DNA from: Gemmatimonadaceae bacterium
GTDB taxonomy: Bacteria > Gemmatimonadota > Gemmatimonadetes > Gemmatimonadales > Gemmatimonadaceae
Direction: 5' to 3'
DNA: 64,000 nt
Assembly (NCBI GenBank): GCA_019752115.1
Contig: JAIEMN010000022.1
Location: 124,001-188,000 of the forward strand
This document shows, piece after piece, positions 35,666 to 44,500 of this stretch; positions within the stretch are counted from its first letter, which is position 1, and each line of letters begins with the position of its first letter. The position numbers were made by a program, and so were the translations under genes. Below the pieces are notes generated by a model. The model was not told where the DNA came from and did not search any database. It saw nothing but the letters and a program-made list of their open reading frames with translations.

Positions 35666-37179
35666 CCCCCGGGCGCGCACGTGGTGTAGTTGACCACGCG
35701 CGCCGAGTCGACCGGAAAATTCCACGCCGGCAGGATGGCCGTTGTCCGCTCACGCGCGATGACGGCCATCAGCTTTTTCACAAGGTCCGGGCGCTGCGCC
35801 GCGCGATCGATGCGCTCCCCCGGATCGGTCTCGAGATCGAAGAGCATGGGGGCGAGCGGCGTGCGGGCGCCCACACCGAGTCGCACGAGCTTCCAGCGGC
35901 CATCGCGGACGGCCTGCTGCCCCGCGCACACACCGTGATGCTCCCAGTAGAGCGGCGCGTGCGGCGACATGGCCTTCCCGAACAACGCGGGCGCAAAGGA
36001 GCGGCCGTCGATGCCGGCCGGGGCCTGTGCCTGGGCAATGTCGGCGAGCGTGGGGAGCACGTCCCAGTTCGCGGCGACGGCCGTGCTTACGGTGTTCGGC
36101 CGGATGCGCCCGGGCCACCGCGCGATGAAGGGCTCGCGGATACCGCCCTCGAAGACGGCGTCCTTGAGCCCGCGGAACGCCCCCACACTCTGAAAGAAGG
36201 CCTGATCGACCCCGCCGGTATACGTCGTCCCGTTGTCGCTGGTGAAGACGACCAGCGTGGTGGAATCGAGCTGCAGCTCATGCAGCACATCGAGCACCTG
36301 CCCCACATGCTTGTCGAGTCGGCTGATCATGCCCGCATAGGCGGCGCGCGGTCGCGCATGCGGGAGGTAACCGCTCTGTCCGAGATAGGGCGTCTCCGGA
36401 AAGTCGTACGCGGCCAGCTCGTCATCGGGGACCTGCAACGCCAGATGCGGGAGCGTGAAGGCGAGATACAGAAAGAACGGCTGGTTGGCACTGCGCCGGA
36501 TGAACGCGACGGCTTCTTCTGTCATGCGATCGGGCGCGTACACGGTGCCCTGAAACGCCTTCCACGCGGCCGGGTCGGTGGGCACCGCCGAGAGCGTCTG
36601 GTGCGCACTGAAGTACGGCTGCAGCGTGTCCCACTGCGTGTTGCGCCAGAGATGGCTCGGGTAGTGGTTGTGCGCCTGCTTCTGGTCGAGATACCCGTAG
36701 AAGAAGTCGAAGCCGAAGTTGTTCGGGATGCCGCTCGTTTGCGGACCACCAAGCCCCCACTTACCGACGAGCGCCGTGGCGTAACCGCGCGCCTTGAGCA
36801 TCGTGGCAATGGTGGGCGTACCGAGTGGCAGCGGATGCTGCCCGAACTCCTCGCGGTCGAGAAATCCGCCGTACTCGGCGTTCCCGCGAATGGGCGCGTG
36901 GCCCGTGTGCCACCCGGTGAGCAGGGCCGCGCGGCTGGGCGCGCACACGGGGCTGCCACTGTAGAACTGCGTGAAGCGCACGCCCTCACGCGCCAGACGA
37001 TCCAGCACGGGCGTGCGGATCTTCTGCTGACCATAGGCCCCGAGCTCCGCATAGCCCAGATCATCGGCCATGATGTACACGATATTGGGCGCGCGCTGGC
37101 CACTGGCCGACCGCGCGATGGCGTGAGCAACGACGCATGCGAGCACCGCTGCAGCGATGCTCGCTCTTCTTCCGAACAT
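35653..37179 (-). CDS. Exported arylsulfatase-family sulfatase
   Basis: A 508-residue secreted enzyme with a signal peptide (residues 1-27). The formylglycine motif is CAPSRAALLTG with Cys79, which needs a modifying enzyme for activity. Asp39 and Asp40 (IMADDLGY) and the later FTSDNGTT supply the calcium ligands. It hydrolyses sulfate esters; the substrate is unknown. No formylglycine-generating enzyme is encoded in the window. The gene is convergent with, and overlaps by 13 bases, the P5C dehydrogenase gene. Confidence 0.93.
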   Translation of the reverse strand: MFGRRASIAAAVLACVVAHAIARSASGQRAPNIVYIMADDLGYAELGAYGQQKIRTPVLDRLAREGVRFTQFYSGSPVCAPSRAALLTGWHTGHAPIRGNAEYGGFLDREEFGQHPLPLGTPTIATMLKARGYATALVGKWGLGGPQTSGIPNNFGFDFFYGYLDQKQAHNHYPSHLWRNTQWDTLQPYFSAHQTLSAVPTDPAAWKAFQGTVYAPDRMTEEAVAFIRRSANQPFFLYLAFTLPHLALQVPDDELAAYDFPETPYLGQSGYLPHARPRAAYAGMISRLDKHVGQVLDVLHELQLDSTTLVVFTSDNGTTYTGGVDQAFFQSVGAFRGLKDAVFEGGIREPFIARWPGRIRPNTVSTAVAANWDVLPTLADIAQAQAPAGIDGRSFAPALFGKAMSPHAPLYWEHHGVCAGQQAVRDGRWKLVRLGVGARTPLAPMLFDLETDPGERIDRAAQRPDLVKKLMAVIARERTTAILPAWNFPVDSARVVNYTTCAPGGQPR

Positions 37180-37214
37180 GGCGACCCTCCGATGTGTCGC
37201 TGAGGAGGGAGACG

Positions 37215-38537
37215 CTACAGGCTGTCGCGCCGGAGTTCAACGGCGCCGCGATTACCGGCAACAGGGGGCGCGATCCGCGTCATGCGATACTGACGGGACC
37301 GCCGATGTCCCCCGTCTTCCCAGATCAGCGTCGCCCGCCAGCGGTCGGCGGTCTCCCGTTCCCACTGAAAGTGATTGGTCGCACCGCGGACCGGAGCGAA
37401 CCCGATCCGCTCGGGCGTCAGCTGCTCCGCGATCCATTCCATGTCCGCGTTTCCCGTCCGCAACTCGTTGGCGCGCACCCGCAGTGTTCCGCTCAGTGGC
37501 GCAGCGGTATCGCCGGCGTCACGCGGCTGCCGCACTTCGACCGTCGAGTCGTCGAGAAAGTGATAGCTCTCGTAGAAGGGCGCCGTATCGTTCAGGGTGC
37601 CTCGCCAGCGTCCCTCGAGCATCCGCCACGGGGTGAGCGCCGACGCGGTGGCCATCGCCGGTTCCACGTTGTCCCGCGTACATCCGGCGAACAGGCTCAT
37701 GACGACGAGCAGGCTCGCGGCCTGTGCGCGATCGGCGCGCCGCATCGGTCCGCGCGTCGGCGGCGGGGCGGCGCCGCGGTGGAGCGACCAGAGCAGCGCG
37801 AGCGCAACGACGATCAGCACACCGTCGGCGATGTCGAGCGCGACGCCAAGGGAGCCGCGCAATCCAAATAGGGCGCCGCTCTGCATCCGACCGCTGGGAA
37901 CCAGCGACGCCCAGAACCAGCCGGCGTGGAAGCCGGTCCCGAGCCACACCGAGCCGGTCCGAAGCCAGCACACCGCGAGGACGACACCGAGCGCCCACAA
38001 GTAGGCCAAGCGCGGCAGGCTGAGCGTTTCACCGATGCCGTGCATCAACGCGAAACTGAACGCCGTCAGAGCGACCGCGCGCCATGCCGGCCATTGCGCC
38101 AGGAGCGCGAGCGGTGCCGCCCGACTGGTGATCTCCTCGAAGAGGGCGTTGAGCAGGGCGATACCGACGCCGGTCGCCACGGCGACCACGGCGACGTGGG
38201 GACGGTGCTCGACCACGACCGTCCCCTGCAGCAGCGGGATCAGCCAGGGCAGTGCGTTGAGGGCCGCGCCAACGATCAGCCCCGTGAGCAGGTGCCGCGT
38301 GCGTGCCACATCAATCCGAATCCCGAGAGTTGCGCCCGGGCGGGTGCGCCACGTGATGGCCGCGCTCGCCCACACAAGCCCGGCGGTCACGACGAGATAG
38401 AGCAGCAGATCGCTCAGGTGGGGCACGTCCTGCAGGCCCTTCAGCGTGCGTCCCGTGATCTGTCGGTGCCCCAGCATCACGAGTCCCAACACCCCGACGA
38501 GCATCGCCTGTTGCCCCAGGAAACGGCGCAGCGTCAT
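37215..38537 (-). CDS. CPBP intramembrane protease fused to a lipoprotein-like domain
   Basis: A 440-residue protein with two parts. Residues 1-255 are a CPBP (CAAX protease/bacteriocin-processing) membrane domain with the Glu-Glu pair at 134-135 (FEEITSR), His166 in LMHG and His204 in GFHAGW. Residues 265-440 look like a separate lipoprotein: an internal start-like Met265, basic residues, a hydrophobic run and lipobox SLFAGC (Cys286), then a lipocalin-like beta domain (LEGRWRGTLND). The gene is divergent from the TetR gene, with a 16-bp operator-like dyad between them. Confidence 0.8.
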   Translation of the reverse strand: MTLRRFLGQQAMLVGVLGLVMLGHRQITGRTLKGLQDVPHLSDLLLYLVVTAGLVWASAAITWRTRPGATLGIRIDVARTRHLLTGLIVGAALNALPWLIPLLQGTVVVEHRPHVAVVAVATGVGIALLNALFEEITSRAAPLALLAQWPAWRAVALTAFSFALMHGIGETLSLPRLAYLWALGVVLAVCWLRTGSVWLGTGFHAGWFWASLVPSGRMQSGALFGLRGSLGVALDIADGVLIVVALALLWSLHRGAAPPPTRGPMRRADRAQAASLLVVMSLFAGCTRDNVEPAMATASALTPWRMLEGRWRGTLNDTAPFYESYHFLDDSTVEVRQPRDAGDTAAPLSGTLRVRANELRTGNADMEWIAEQLTPERIGFAPVRGATNHFQWERETADRWRATLIWEDGGHRRSRQYRMTRIAPPVAGNRGAVELRRDSL

Positions 38538-38551
38538 CGACTCTCCACATA

Positions 38552-38567
38552 TTAGACTTGAGTCTAA
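38552..38567. promoter_or_regulatory. Operator-like dyad TTAGACT-TG-AGTCTAA between divergent genes
   Basis: A perfect 7-bp inverted repeat with a 2-base centre lies in the 45-base gap between the CPBP-fusion gene start (38537) and the TetR gene start (38583). This is the expected place and form for an operator bound by the adjacent TetR dimer, controlling both promoters. Confidence 0.7.
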
Positions 38568-38582
38568 ATTGAGCCATCAACT

Positions 38583-39206
38583 ATGTTGTCCGCAATGGTG
38601 CGCCCCTCTCCTGCCCGGCTCCGTCGACGGTCCGCCATTCTCGAGGCGGCCGGCGCGCTCTTCGTGACCGGGGGCGTCGCCGCGACGTCGATGGAGGCGA
38701 TCGCCGAGCGCGCGGGCGTCTCGCGCGCCACGGTGTTCAATCATTTCGGCGGGAAGCGCGAGTTGCTGCTCGGCCTGTATGATCGCCAGCTGGATCGACT
38801 CGCCGAGTCGTTACGCACGTCGTCGGAGCAGTCCAATCCGCGGCGCGCCGTTGCCGCCTTTTTCCGCAGCGCCGAAACCGTCCTGCGCGCCGACGGCGAC
38901 CTGACGCCGCTGCTCATTCGCGAAGTGTTGTACGATCCGGCACTGTTGGCGCACGATGTGGCGCGCGGTGACGACGTCCGGCGCGAACTCATCGATCGGG
39001 TACGCGCGGCGCAGCGGGCGGGGCAGCTTCGGCGAACCGTCCCCGCGACGCAGATCGCCGCCATCATGATGGACCTGTGGACGGCCTCGCTGGTGCCGTG
39101 GGTGTTGGCGGAGCGACGGTTCGGGTTGGCCGCGCACGTCATGCGCAAGATTCGCCTGGTGCTGCGCGGACTCGGCGCTGATCCACGCGAGGCGTCGCCA
39201 CGTTAG
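38583..39206 (+). CDS. TetR-family transcriptional regulator
   Basis: A 207-residue repressor. The N-terminal helix-turn-helix domain (about 14-60) contains RRSAILEAAGALFV and MEAIAERAGVSRATVFNHFGGKREL, the standard TetR recognition helix. The C-terminal ligand domain is not specific to a known subgroup. Starts at 38583 or 38595 are both possible. It probably regulates itself and the divergent CPBP gene through the dyad at 38552-38567. The PhzF gene follows after 9 bases and is likely co-transcribed. Confidence 0.92.
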   Translation: MLSAMVRPSPARLRRRSAILEAAGALFVTGGVAATSMEAIAERAGVSRATVFNHFGGKRELLLGLYDRQLDRLAESLRTSSEQSNPRRAVAAFFRSAETVLRADGDLTPLLIREVLYDPALLAHDVARGDDVRRELIDRVRAAQRAGQLRRTVPATQIAAIMMDLWTASLVPWVLAERRFGLAAHVMRKIRLVLRGLGADPREASPR

Positions 39207-39215
39207 CTTTGGCGC

Positions 39216-40151
39216 ATGCGTACCCTCCGATATGTCACCGCCGACGTCTTCACGTCGGTGCCCTTCACGGGCAATCAGCTGGCCGTCGTCTTTGGCGCCG
39301 AGGGGCTGCCGACGGAGACGCTACAGGCCATCACGCGTGAGTTCAACTACGCCGAGACCACGTTCGTCTTTGCGCCCGAGCGCGCCGACACGACGCGGCG
39401 GGTGCGGATCTTCACGCCGGAGCTCGAAGTGCCCTTTGCCGGCCACCCGACGATCGGCACGGCGCACGTGCTGGTGGCCACCGGTGATGTGCCGGCGAGC
39501 GGCGACGAGATGACGGTGGTGCTGGGGGAGAACGTGGGGCCGGTGCCGGTGCGCGTGCGGCTGGCGGGGGGCGCGCCAGTGCACGGCCAGCTCACCACGG
39601 CGCAGCTGCCCGAAGAGCGCGTGGAAGTAACCGACCTCGAGGCGCTGGCGAGTACGCTCTCGCTCAGCGCCGACGACCTGGTGGGCGGCGCGCATGCGCC
39701 GGCGGGCGTGAGTTGCGGGCTGCCGTTTCTCCTGATGCCGCTCAAGACCACCGCTGCGGTGGCCAAGGCACGGCTCAACATGGAGGCGTGGCACCGGGTG
39801 CTGCACGGAAAGTGGGCGGCGTGGCCGATGGTCTTTGCGATGGCGCATGAGGACGACCAGTCCGCGTGGCCCACGCATGTGCGGGGCGCCGACATCCGCG
39901 CGCGCGTGTTCGTCCCCGGCAGCACGGTGCCGGAAGATCCGGCGACCGGCTCGGCGAACGCCTGCCTCGCCGGCTATCTCGCGGCCCGCACCCCGCGCGA
40001 CGGGCTGCTGCAGTGGGAAGTGGCGCAGGGCGTCGAGATGGGGCGCCCCAGCCGACTGTCCATCGAAGTGCACAAGACCGGTGGCGCGTTGGACGCCGTG
40101 CGGGTGGGCGGCGCGACGGTGGTGATGTGCGAGGGGACGCTGCGCGTCTGA
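39216..40151 (+). CDS. PhzF-family isomerase/epimerase-like protein
   Basis: A 311-residue protein of the diaminopimelate-epimerase fold. It shows VTADVFTSVPFTGNQLAVV at the start, the catalytic Glu in FNYAETTFV and the ELEVPFAGHPTIGTAH motif, then DPATGSANAC in the second half; all are PhzF hallmarks. PhzF makes a phenazine precursor, but most family members have other, unknown roles, and no other phenazine genes are here. It lies directly behind the TetR gene. Confidence 0.92.
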   Translation: MRTLRYVTADVFTSVPFTGNQLAVVFGAEGLPTETLQAITREFNYAETTFVFAPERADTTRRVRIFTPELEVPFAGHPTIGTAHVLVATGDVPASGDEMTVVLGENVGPVPVRVRLAGGAPVHGQLTTAQLPEERVEVTDLEALASTLSLSADDLVGGAHAPAGVSCGLPFLLMPLKTTAAVAKARLNMEAWHRVLHGKWAAWPMVFAMAHEDDQSAWPTHVRGADIRARVFVPGSTVPEDPATGSANACLAGYLAARTPRDGLLQWEVAQGVEMGRPSRLSIEVHKTGGALDAVRVGGATVVMCEGTLRV

Positions 40152-40154
40152 GGG

Positions 40155-40193
40155 GGCGCCGCGCCGATGGCGTCGACGCCGAGGCGTGGCGCC
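40155..40193. terminator. Nested GC-rich hairpin between convergent genes
   Basis: The 42 bases between the PhzF and diguanylate cyclase stops are nearly all one nested inverted repeat: outer arms 40155-40165 and 40183-40193 (10 of 11 paired) around an inner palindrome GGCGTCGACGCC. It probably ends both transcripts. Confidence 0.5.
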
Positions 40194-41420
40194 TTACGGC
40201 GCCGAGGCCGTCCAGGTGACGACGCGGTTCCGACCGCTGCGCTTGGCGGCATAGAGCGCTTCATCGGCCCGCGCGCGCAGCGCTTCGGCGATGCTCTCGT
40301 CGGGGACCCGATTCGCCGCAATGCCGGCGCTGACCGTTACGCTGACCTTGGCGCGTGGCTCGCCGAAGCTGCGGCGACGGAACGACTCGGTGATGCGCAG
40401 CGCGAGCTGCTGGGCGCCGTCCACGCCGGTGTTGGGGGCGAGCACGATGAACTCTTCGCCACCGGTGCGCGCCACCACATCGTCGGCGCGGGCATTTGCG
40501 CGCAGCAGTTCGCCCGCCTCGGCAATGACCTGATCGCCCACCAGGTGCCCGAAGGTGTCGTTGACCTGCTTGAAGTGGTCGAGGTCCAGCGCGATGAGTG
40601 CCAGATCGGTGTGCGTACGGGCGGCGCGCGCAAGCTCGCGACGATACTGCAACTCGAAGCCCCGCCGGTTGTAGCAGCCGGAGAGCGGATCGGTCAGCAC
40701 GATGCCGGCGAGCTGGGTGCGCATGCGGTTGTAGGCGCGCCCCACACTCGTGATGGCATCGGGGCGCGCGTCGGCCGCCACATCGTAGCTGTCGGTGAAG
40801 TCCCCTTCCTCGGCGCGCTCGAACATCGTCACCAGGCGGCCGAGCCGCGCCTGCAGGTTGGTCTGCACCCGGGTGAGCAGCAGCCCGCCCAGACTGAAGA
40901 TCGCCACGCGAAAGAAGACCTTGTCCCAGTACACGACACCATGGTGTCGCTCGGCGACCTGATTGAGCGCAAGGTACCCGGCGCCGATCACCGCCAGCAT
41001 GAGCAAGGCCGGCGCGCGCCCGAAGTACACATGCGTGAGCTGCAGCGACACCAGCGCGATGAAGAGGCCGACATCATAGTTCTCGGGCGCGGCCAGCAGG
41101 AACACCACGCAAAAGACCAGGACCAGGTCGGCGACGACCATCACCGTGGAGAGCGCGATGCCGGCGCGACGCTTTCGGGTGATCCAGTGCCGGAGGCCGA
41201 GGACCAGCGCCGCGTAGCCCGTGGTGATGAGCCCCAGCAGCCAATCCGCCGCGTCGGTGCCCACACCATGTTCCGCGACCTCCGAGAGGGCCAGAAACCC
41301 CGCGGTGCGCAGCCCCACCGCCACCAGCCCGACCGACAGGGCCAGCGCCAGCCGGTACCCCGTCTGCCAGAGCAGGACGTCGGCAGCCGCGAGATCGGCG
41401 CGGGGGCGGTCGGTAGCCAT
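40194..41420 (-). CDS. Membrane-bound diguanylate cyclase with HAMP-like linker
   Basis: A 408-residue cyclase. Six hydrophobic segments cover residues 20-185, a HAMP-like linker 186-240, and the GGDEF domain 241-405 with active-site GGEEF at 320-324. An inhibitory I-site (Arg311-Asp314, five residues before GGEEF) is present, so product inhibition is expected. It makes cyclic-di-GMP from two GTP at the membrane. The ATG at 41420 is preferred; the longer frame starts at 41474. No EAL or PilZ domain is attached. Confidence 0.93.
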   Translation of the reverse strand: MATDRPRADLAAADVLLWQTGYRLALALSVGLVAVGLRTAGFLALSEVAEHGVGTDAADWLLGLITTGYAALVLGLRHWITRKRRAGIALSTVMVVADLVLVFCVVFLLAAPENYDVGLFIALVSLQLTHVYFGRAPALLMLAVIGAGYLALNQVAERHHGVVYWDKVFFRVAIFSLGGLLLTRVQTNLQARLGRLVTMFERAEEGDFTDSYDVAADARPDAITSVGRAYNRMRTQLAGIVLTDPLSGCYNRRGFELQYRRELARAARTHTDLALIALDLDHFKQVNDTFGHLVGDQVIAEAGELLRANARADDVVARTGGEEFIVLAPNTGVDGAQQLALRITESFRRRSFGEPRAKVSVTVSAGIAANRVPDESIAEALRARADEALYAAKRSGRNRVVTWTASAP

Positions 41421-41578
41421 GCGCGAAGTGTACCCGGCGCGCCGTGTCATGCAACGCAGGCGTGACGAACGCATTGACAGCGCCAGCCGTAAGACGCATT
41501 TGGGATGGGTGGGTCCGGGGACGGAACGACTCCGCCCACGCCCCGGTTTGTCTGCTTCACCCCCGATCAGCTCAGGCT

Positions 41579-44500
41579 ATGTCCCAGCACCTCGCCAGCG
41601 GCAAGTTGTCCGACGACCACGTCGGCTCCCCGTACGCCCCCAAGGACGCCTGTGGCGTGGGGTTCATTGCCCGCCAGAGTGGCGAGCGCACGCATGAGGT
41701 GATCAGCCTCGCGCTGGGGGCGGCGGCCCGCATGGCCCATCGCGGCGCCTCGGCTACCGACAACTCGGCCGACGGCGCCGGCCTGCTCACGCAGATCCCG
41801 CGCCGCCTGTTCATCCTGGCCGCCTCGCGCCTGGGGATCCATCTGCCGGCCGACGCGTCGATTGCGGTGGGCATGTGCTTCCTCCCGACCCAGGCCAACG
41901 CCTGCGAGGAGGCGATGACGCTGGTGAAGGACGTGCTGCTCGGAGACGGCCTGCCGGTCCTCGGCTGGCGCGACGTGCCCATTCGCCCCGAGGTCCTGGG
42001 CACTTCGGCGCGCGCGGCGATGCCGGCGATCAAGCAGGTCCTCGTGGGGCGCCCGGCCGGCGCCGACGACGAGACGTGGGAGCGCCAGCTCTATACCGCG
42101 CGTCGCGAGATGGAGCATCGGGCGCTCGCCCGCGGGCTCGAGCCGTTCTACATCTGCTCGCTCTCGTGCCGCACCGTGGTCTACAAGGGGCTGCTCACCG
42201 GGCATCAGCTCGGCGACTTCTTCCCCGACCTGCGCGACCCGGCGTTCGAAAGTGCCATCGCCGTGTTCCACGAGCGCTACGCCACGAATACGATGCCGCG
42301 GTGGGAATTGGCGCAGCCGTTCCGCATGCTCGCGCACAACGGCGAGATCAACACGCTGTGGGGCAACCGCAACGCGATGGCCATGCGCGGTACGCTCCTC
42401 GATGCGCCGGCCTTTGGGGCGCACGCCGAGCGCGTGCGTGAACCGATTCGCCCCCGCGGCTCCGACTCGGCCAGTCTCGACAACGCGCTCGAGCTGCTGG
42501 CGCGCGCCGGTCGTTCGCCGGTGCACGCCACCATGATGCTGGTGCCGCAGGCGTGGGAGAAGTTCCCCGATGTCGAGCCCGCGGTGAAGGCATTCTACGA
42601 GTACCACCAGTGCGTCATCGAGCCGTGGGATGGTCCGGCGGCGCTGGCGTACAGCGATGGCGTGCAAGTCGCGGTATCGCTCGACCGCAACGGTCTGCGC
42701 CCCTGCCGTTACAAGATCCGCGCCGACGGCATGGTCGTGGCCGGCTCGGAAGTGGGGATCGTGGACTTCGATCCGCGCGACGTGGTGGAGACGGGCAAGC
42801 TGGGCCCCGGCGGCGTGTTCCTCGTGGACACGGCGGGCAAGCGCATTGTGCGCAACATGGCGGCCAAGCGTGAAGTGGCCACGCGCCGCCCGTATGCGAA
42901 GTGGATTGCGCAACACATGGCCACGCTCCCCACGAGCGATGGCACCGAGCCGCTCGTGCGTTCGAGCGACCAGCTGCGCGCCACGCAGATGGCCTTCGGC
43001 TACGGACACGAAGACCTGCGCATGGTCATCGAGCCGATGGCCACCACGGCGGCCGAAGTGGTGTGGAGCATGGGCGACGACGCGCCGCTGGCGGTGCTCT
43101 CCACCATGACGCCGCCGCTCTACAGCTTTTTCCGCCAGCGCTTTGCGCAGGTCACGAACCCGCCCATGGATTCGCTGCGCGAAAGCATGGTGATGTCGCT
43201 GCGCATGCACCTCGGGCGCCGCGGCTCGCCGCTGGTGGAGAAGCCGGCGTACGCGCGCATGCTGCGCATCGAGCACCCGGTGCTGTTGCCGGAAGAGATG
43301 AACAGCCTGCGCAACTTTCCGCAGTTCCCGAGCGCGACGCTGGATGCCACCTACAACGCGCGCTCGCGGTCGGAGGCGCTGGAAGCGGCCCTCGACTCGC
43401 TCTGCCGCCGCGCCGAGATGGCGGTGCGTAAGGGCGCCCGCATTCTCATCCTGAGCGATCGCAAAGTGAGCGCCGACCGCGCGCCCATTCCCATGCTGCT
43501 GGCGCTCGGTGCGGTGCGCCAGCACCTGGTGCGCACGGGGCTCCGCGCCCGCGTTGGGCTCGTCGTGGAAGTGGGTGACGCCATCGAGCAGCACCACATG
43601 GCGACGCTCTTCGGCTACGGCGCCGAAGCGGTGCATCCGTGGGTCGCCATGGAAACGGTGGCGACGATCTTTGCCGAAACGCACGGCAAGGCCGATGCGG
43701 ACCCCGATCGCCCCGGCCCCGCGGCGGCGCAGTCGCGCTATCGCACGGCGGTGGAGAAGGGGCTGCTCAAGGTGCTCGCCAAGATGGGCATCTCCACGCT
43801 CTCGTCGTATTGCGGCGCGCAGACCTTCGACGCCCTCGGCCTGGGCTCGGATGTGATCGACCGCTGCTTTGCCGGCACCAGTTCGCCGATGGGCGGGTTG
43901 TCGCTGCGCGAGATCAGTGAGGACGTGTTGCAGCGTCACCGCCGCGCGTTCACCGCGGATGGCGCGCCCGTTGCCACGCTCCCCGACCATGGGCGCATTC
44001 GCTTCCGCAAGGAAGGCGAAGTGCACGCCTGGGCGCCGCAGACCGCGCTCACGCTGCAGCAAGCCGTGGGCAGCGCGCGCGCCTCACGCGCCGGCAGCAA
44101 TCCGGATGACGCGTGGCGCACGTTCGTGGACAAGATCGAAGGTGGCGCGCCGGCCAATGTGCGCGACCTGCTCGCGATCCGCCCGGCGACGCCGATCCCC
44201 ATCGACGAAGTGGAACCGATGGAGGCCATTCGCACCCGGTTCATCTCGAGCGCGATGTCGCTCGGCGCCCTGTCGCCCGAGGCGCATGAGACGCTCACGA
44301 TCGCGATGAACCGCATGCAGGCTCGATCGAACTCGGGGGAAGGTGGCGAAGATCCGGCGTTCTATCGCGAGCAGGGGGGCGATCGGCGCGACAGCAAGAT
44401 CAAGCAGATCGCATCGGCACGCTTTGGCGTGACCACCGAGTATCTCGTGCGGGCCGAAGAGCTCGAGATCAAGGTGGCCCAGGGCGCGAAGCCCGGTGAA

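Noticed and set aside
33476-35725. A 749-codon minus-strand frame opposite the P5C dehydrogenase
   Set aside because: The dehydrogenase on the plus strand has all catalytic motifs; the other frame is His/Arg-rich shadow sequence.
41567-44062. An 831-codon minus-strand open frame opposite glutamate synthase
   Set aside because: It lies wholly opposite conserved gltB domains and its protein is Arg/His/Gly-rich with no motif.
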